From Planctomycetota bacterium (GTDB lineage Bacteria; Planctomycetota; Phycisphaerae; SM23-33): a DNA stretch of 33,640 nucleotides. Shown here one piece after another: positions 32,409-33,640 of this stretch. Numbering within the stretch: position 1 is the first letter of the stretch; each line of letters opens with the position of its first letter. The notes below the pieces were generated by a model. The model saw only the letters and a list, made by a program, of their open reading frames with translations, was not told the origin of the DNA and did no database searches. A program made the position numbers and the translations under genes. The stretch is from the NCBI GenBank assembly GCA_026693065.1, contig JAPLNA010000237.1:1-33640 (forward strand), given 5' to 3'.

Positions 32409-33640
32409 CTATTTCACGATCTCGACCCGGTAGACCGCTTCCTGCCCCGGAGCGAGCCATCGCCAGTCACGGATGTGGTCGCCGTCCGGGCGAGGCCCTT
32501 CGTAGTTGCCGGCGGGGCGCTCTTTGCCTTCGCTGCCGTAGTCGAAGACATACAGTTTCACGTTCTTCGGGAACAGGATCTTCACGTGGTCGCAGGCGTC
32601 CTTCTTCTGGCTGTTGTTGACGAACATGATGTATCGCCGGCCTTCGGCGTCGGCGAATTCGCCGATAACCAGCGGGGTCCCCTGTCCGAATTGCGGCACG
32701 AAGCCCGAGAGCAGTTCGTTGGGCGTCCACTCCTGGGAGCCGTTCCCGCAGGCGAAAGGAAAGAAACTCACCCGCGTGGACACCAGGTGGCTGAACAGGT
32801 TCCCGTAGGTCTTGTGGAACGTCTGCTGAACCCGACGAATGTCCTGGTAGGTCTGGGTCTCCTTCCAGAATTCGTCCACGGGCGGCAGGCGGTAGTTGAG
32901 GTCGGGCTTGGGCAGGTACCAGTGGAACCACGAAATGCCCTGGGCGCCACAGGCGACGGAGGTGTTGAACTGCCAGCGGATCTCGTCCAGGTTCGGGCAG
33001 GAGTACATCCAGTGCCCGATGCACAGCAGGGTGTTCCAGAAGGGCACGCCGTTGCGGCCCGAGGCCTCGCGGAAGGTCCGCAGGTTCTCGAAGTACCGGT
33101 CGATGCCCCGCACGCGTTGGGTGGCGGGGTTCTGCAATTGCAGGTAGCAGTCGTAGCCGAAGAGGTCGCAGTTGCTGAGCTTGGCACAACGGTCCAGATA
33201 CGCGTCCCGGCCGGGCCCCGTGCCGCCCTCGTGGTTGAGGAAGGAATGAAGATGCGGGGCGATCTCCTTCTGGATCCTCTGGCAGGCGGCGAAGGCCCGC
33301 ATCTCGTCCTCGTTGGGTTCGTCGCCGATAAAGAACCCGAACAGCCCCGGATGTTTCCCGAAATCAGCGACGGCGGCTTTGACGCCCGTGGCGTAGTCGG
33401 CCGGTGGCTTGCCGTCCTTCCCAATCTGGCCCACGCAGCGGGGGTCCCAGAGGATGAGCTTCATGTCGCGTGCGGCCGCCCAGTCCAGCATCTTCAACAT
33501 GTGGGCCTTCTGAGCCGGATCGTTCGGATCAAAGCTCGGGCCCAGCGGGACCGTGACGCCCGCGTCGGCGAGGGATTGCATGTCGGCCTCGGTCATGTGG
33601 TCCCGGTAGGTCTTCATGTCCAGGTAGTTCCAGATGCTGA
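32409..33640 (-). CDS. GH-A-type glycoside hydrolase (5' end beyond window)
   Basis: The frame stays open to the right edge, reading SIWNYLDMKTYRDHM before the first visible ATG, so the true start is outside. The visible 400-odd residues form a TIM barrel of the kind seen in beta-galactosidase-like or cellulase-like clan GH-A enzymes: MLDWAAARDMKLILWD, HPGLFGFFIGDEPNEDEM (likely acid/base Glu in DEPNE), SNCDLFGYDCY, GISWFHWYLPKP (barrel end). A small C-terminal beta domain follows (RRYIMFVNNSQKK to the stop). The nucleophile is not identified. The substrate is unknown; the protein is probably part of another polysaccharide operon extending to the right. Confidence 0.8.
   Translation of the reverse strand, partial: SIWNYLDMKTYRDHMTEADMQSLADAGVTVPLGPSFDPNDPAQKAHMLKMLDWAAARDMKLILWDPRCVGQIGKDGKPPADYATGVKAAVADFGKHPGLFGFFIGDEPNEDEMRAFAACQRIQKEIAPHLHSFLNHEGGTGPGRDAYLDRCAKLSNCDLFGYDCYLQLQNPATQRVRGIDRYFENLRTFREASGRNGVPFWNTLLCIGHWMYSCPNLDEIRWQFNTSVACGAQGISWFHWYLPKPDLNYRLPPVDEFWKETQTYQDIRRVQQTFHKTYGNLFSHLVSTRVSFFPFACGNGSQEWTPNELLSGFVPQFGQGTPLVIGEFADAEGRRYIMFVNNSQKKDACDHVKILFPKNVKLYVFDYGSEGKERPAGNYEGPRPDGDHIRDWRWLAPGQEAVYRVEIVK

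Noticed and set aside
1-33640. CRISPR arrays, tRNA or rRNA genes
   Set aside because: No regularly spaced short repeats, cloverleaf-like segments or conserved rRNA stretches were recognised when reading both strands; a dedicated scan was not possible.

Overview
The window looks like a chromosomal segment of a high-GC planctomycete, most likely Phycisphaerae-like. This is an inference from gene content: a PEP-CTERM protein carrying LamG and dockerin-type calcium repeats, large secreted HEAT-repeat proteins, many carbohydrate-active enzymes without SusC/SusD partners, and an EpsI-like protein of the exosortase system. No rRNA, tRNA or CRISPR array was seen.

Layout. (1) 1-6872, minus strand: a three-gene carbohydrate operon read right to left: GH2 beta-mannosidase-like enzyme, GH127/DUF1680-like enzyme, then a beta-helix protein with a CBM6-like C-terminus that is cut by the window edge and carries a one-base frameshift. 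None of the three has a signal peptide. (2) 7314-8680, plus strand: a lower-GC HEPN-like protein (R-x4-H) and a thioredoxin-like protein with a CPTC active site. (3) 8986-16019: a secreted two-domain alpha/beta hydrolase, a secreted beta-propeller-like protein, the translesion polymerase dinB, a LamG-dockerin-PEP-CTERM protein, and a second secreted hydrolase homologous to the first domain of the two-domain enzyme. The gaps between these genes hold a mosaic family of intergenic repeats (called A, B and C here), and dinB lies between two inverted C copies. (4) 16185-20524, plus strand: a HigA-like antitoxin without a toxin, a second GH127-like enzyme and a DUF5703/GH95-like enzyme. A decayed gene tail follows. 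(5) 20826-31061, plus strand: an HtrA-type protease fused to a ConA-like domain and HEAT repeats, a GH20-like protein that has lost the usual catalytic motif, a secreted helical-repeat protein and an EpsI-like membrane protein. Two nearly identical promoter-leader modules precede the last two genes. (6) 31062-33640: a REP-like hairpin, a small lower-GC secreted protein, a truncated 5' gene fragment and a glycoside hydrolase that runs off the right edge.

How it fits together. The CAZymes (GH2, two GH127-like, GH95-like, GH20-like, beta-helix/CBM6, esterases) suggest breakdown of a decorated plant or algal heteropolysaccharide, with part of the work done in the cytoplasm. The PEP-CTERM and EpsI-like proteins belong to an exosortase sorting system whose exosortase is not in the window. 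The least explained features are the mosaic repeats, the duplicated promoter-leader modules, the HEPN-like gene, and the protease-HEAT and degenerate GH20 proteins.
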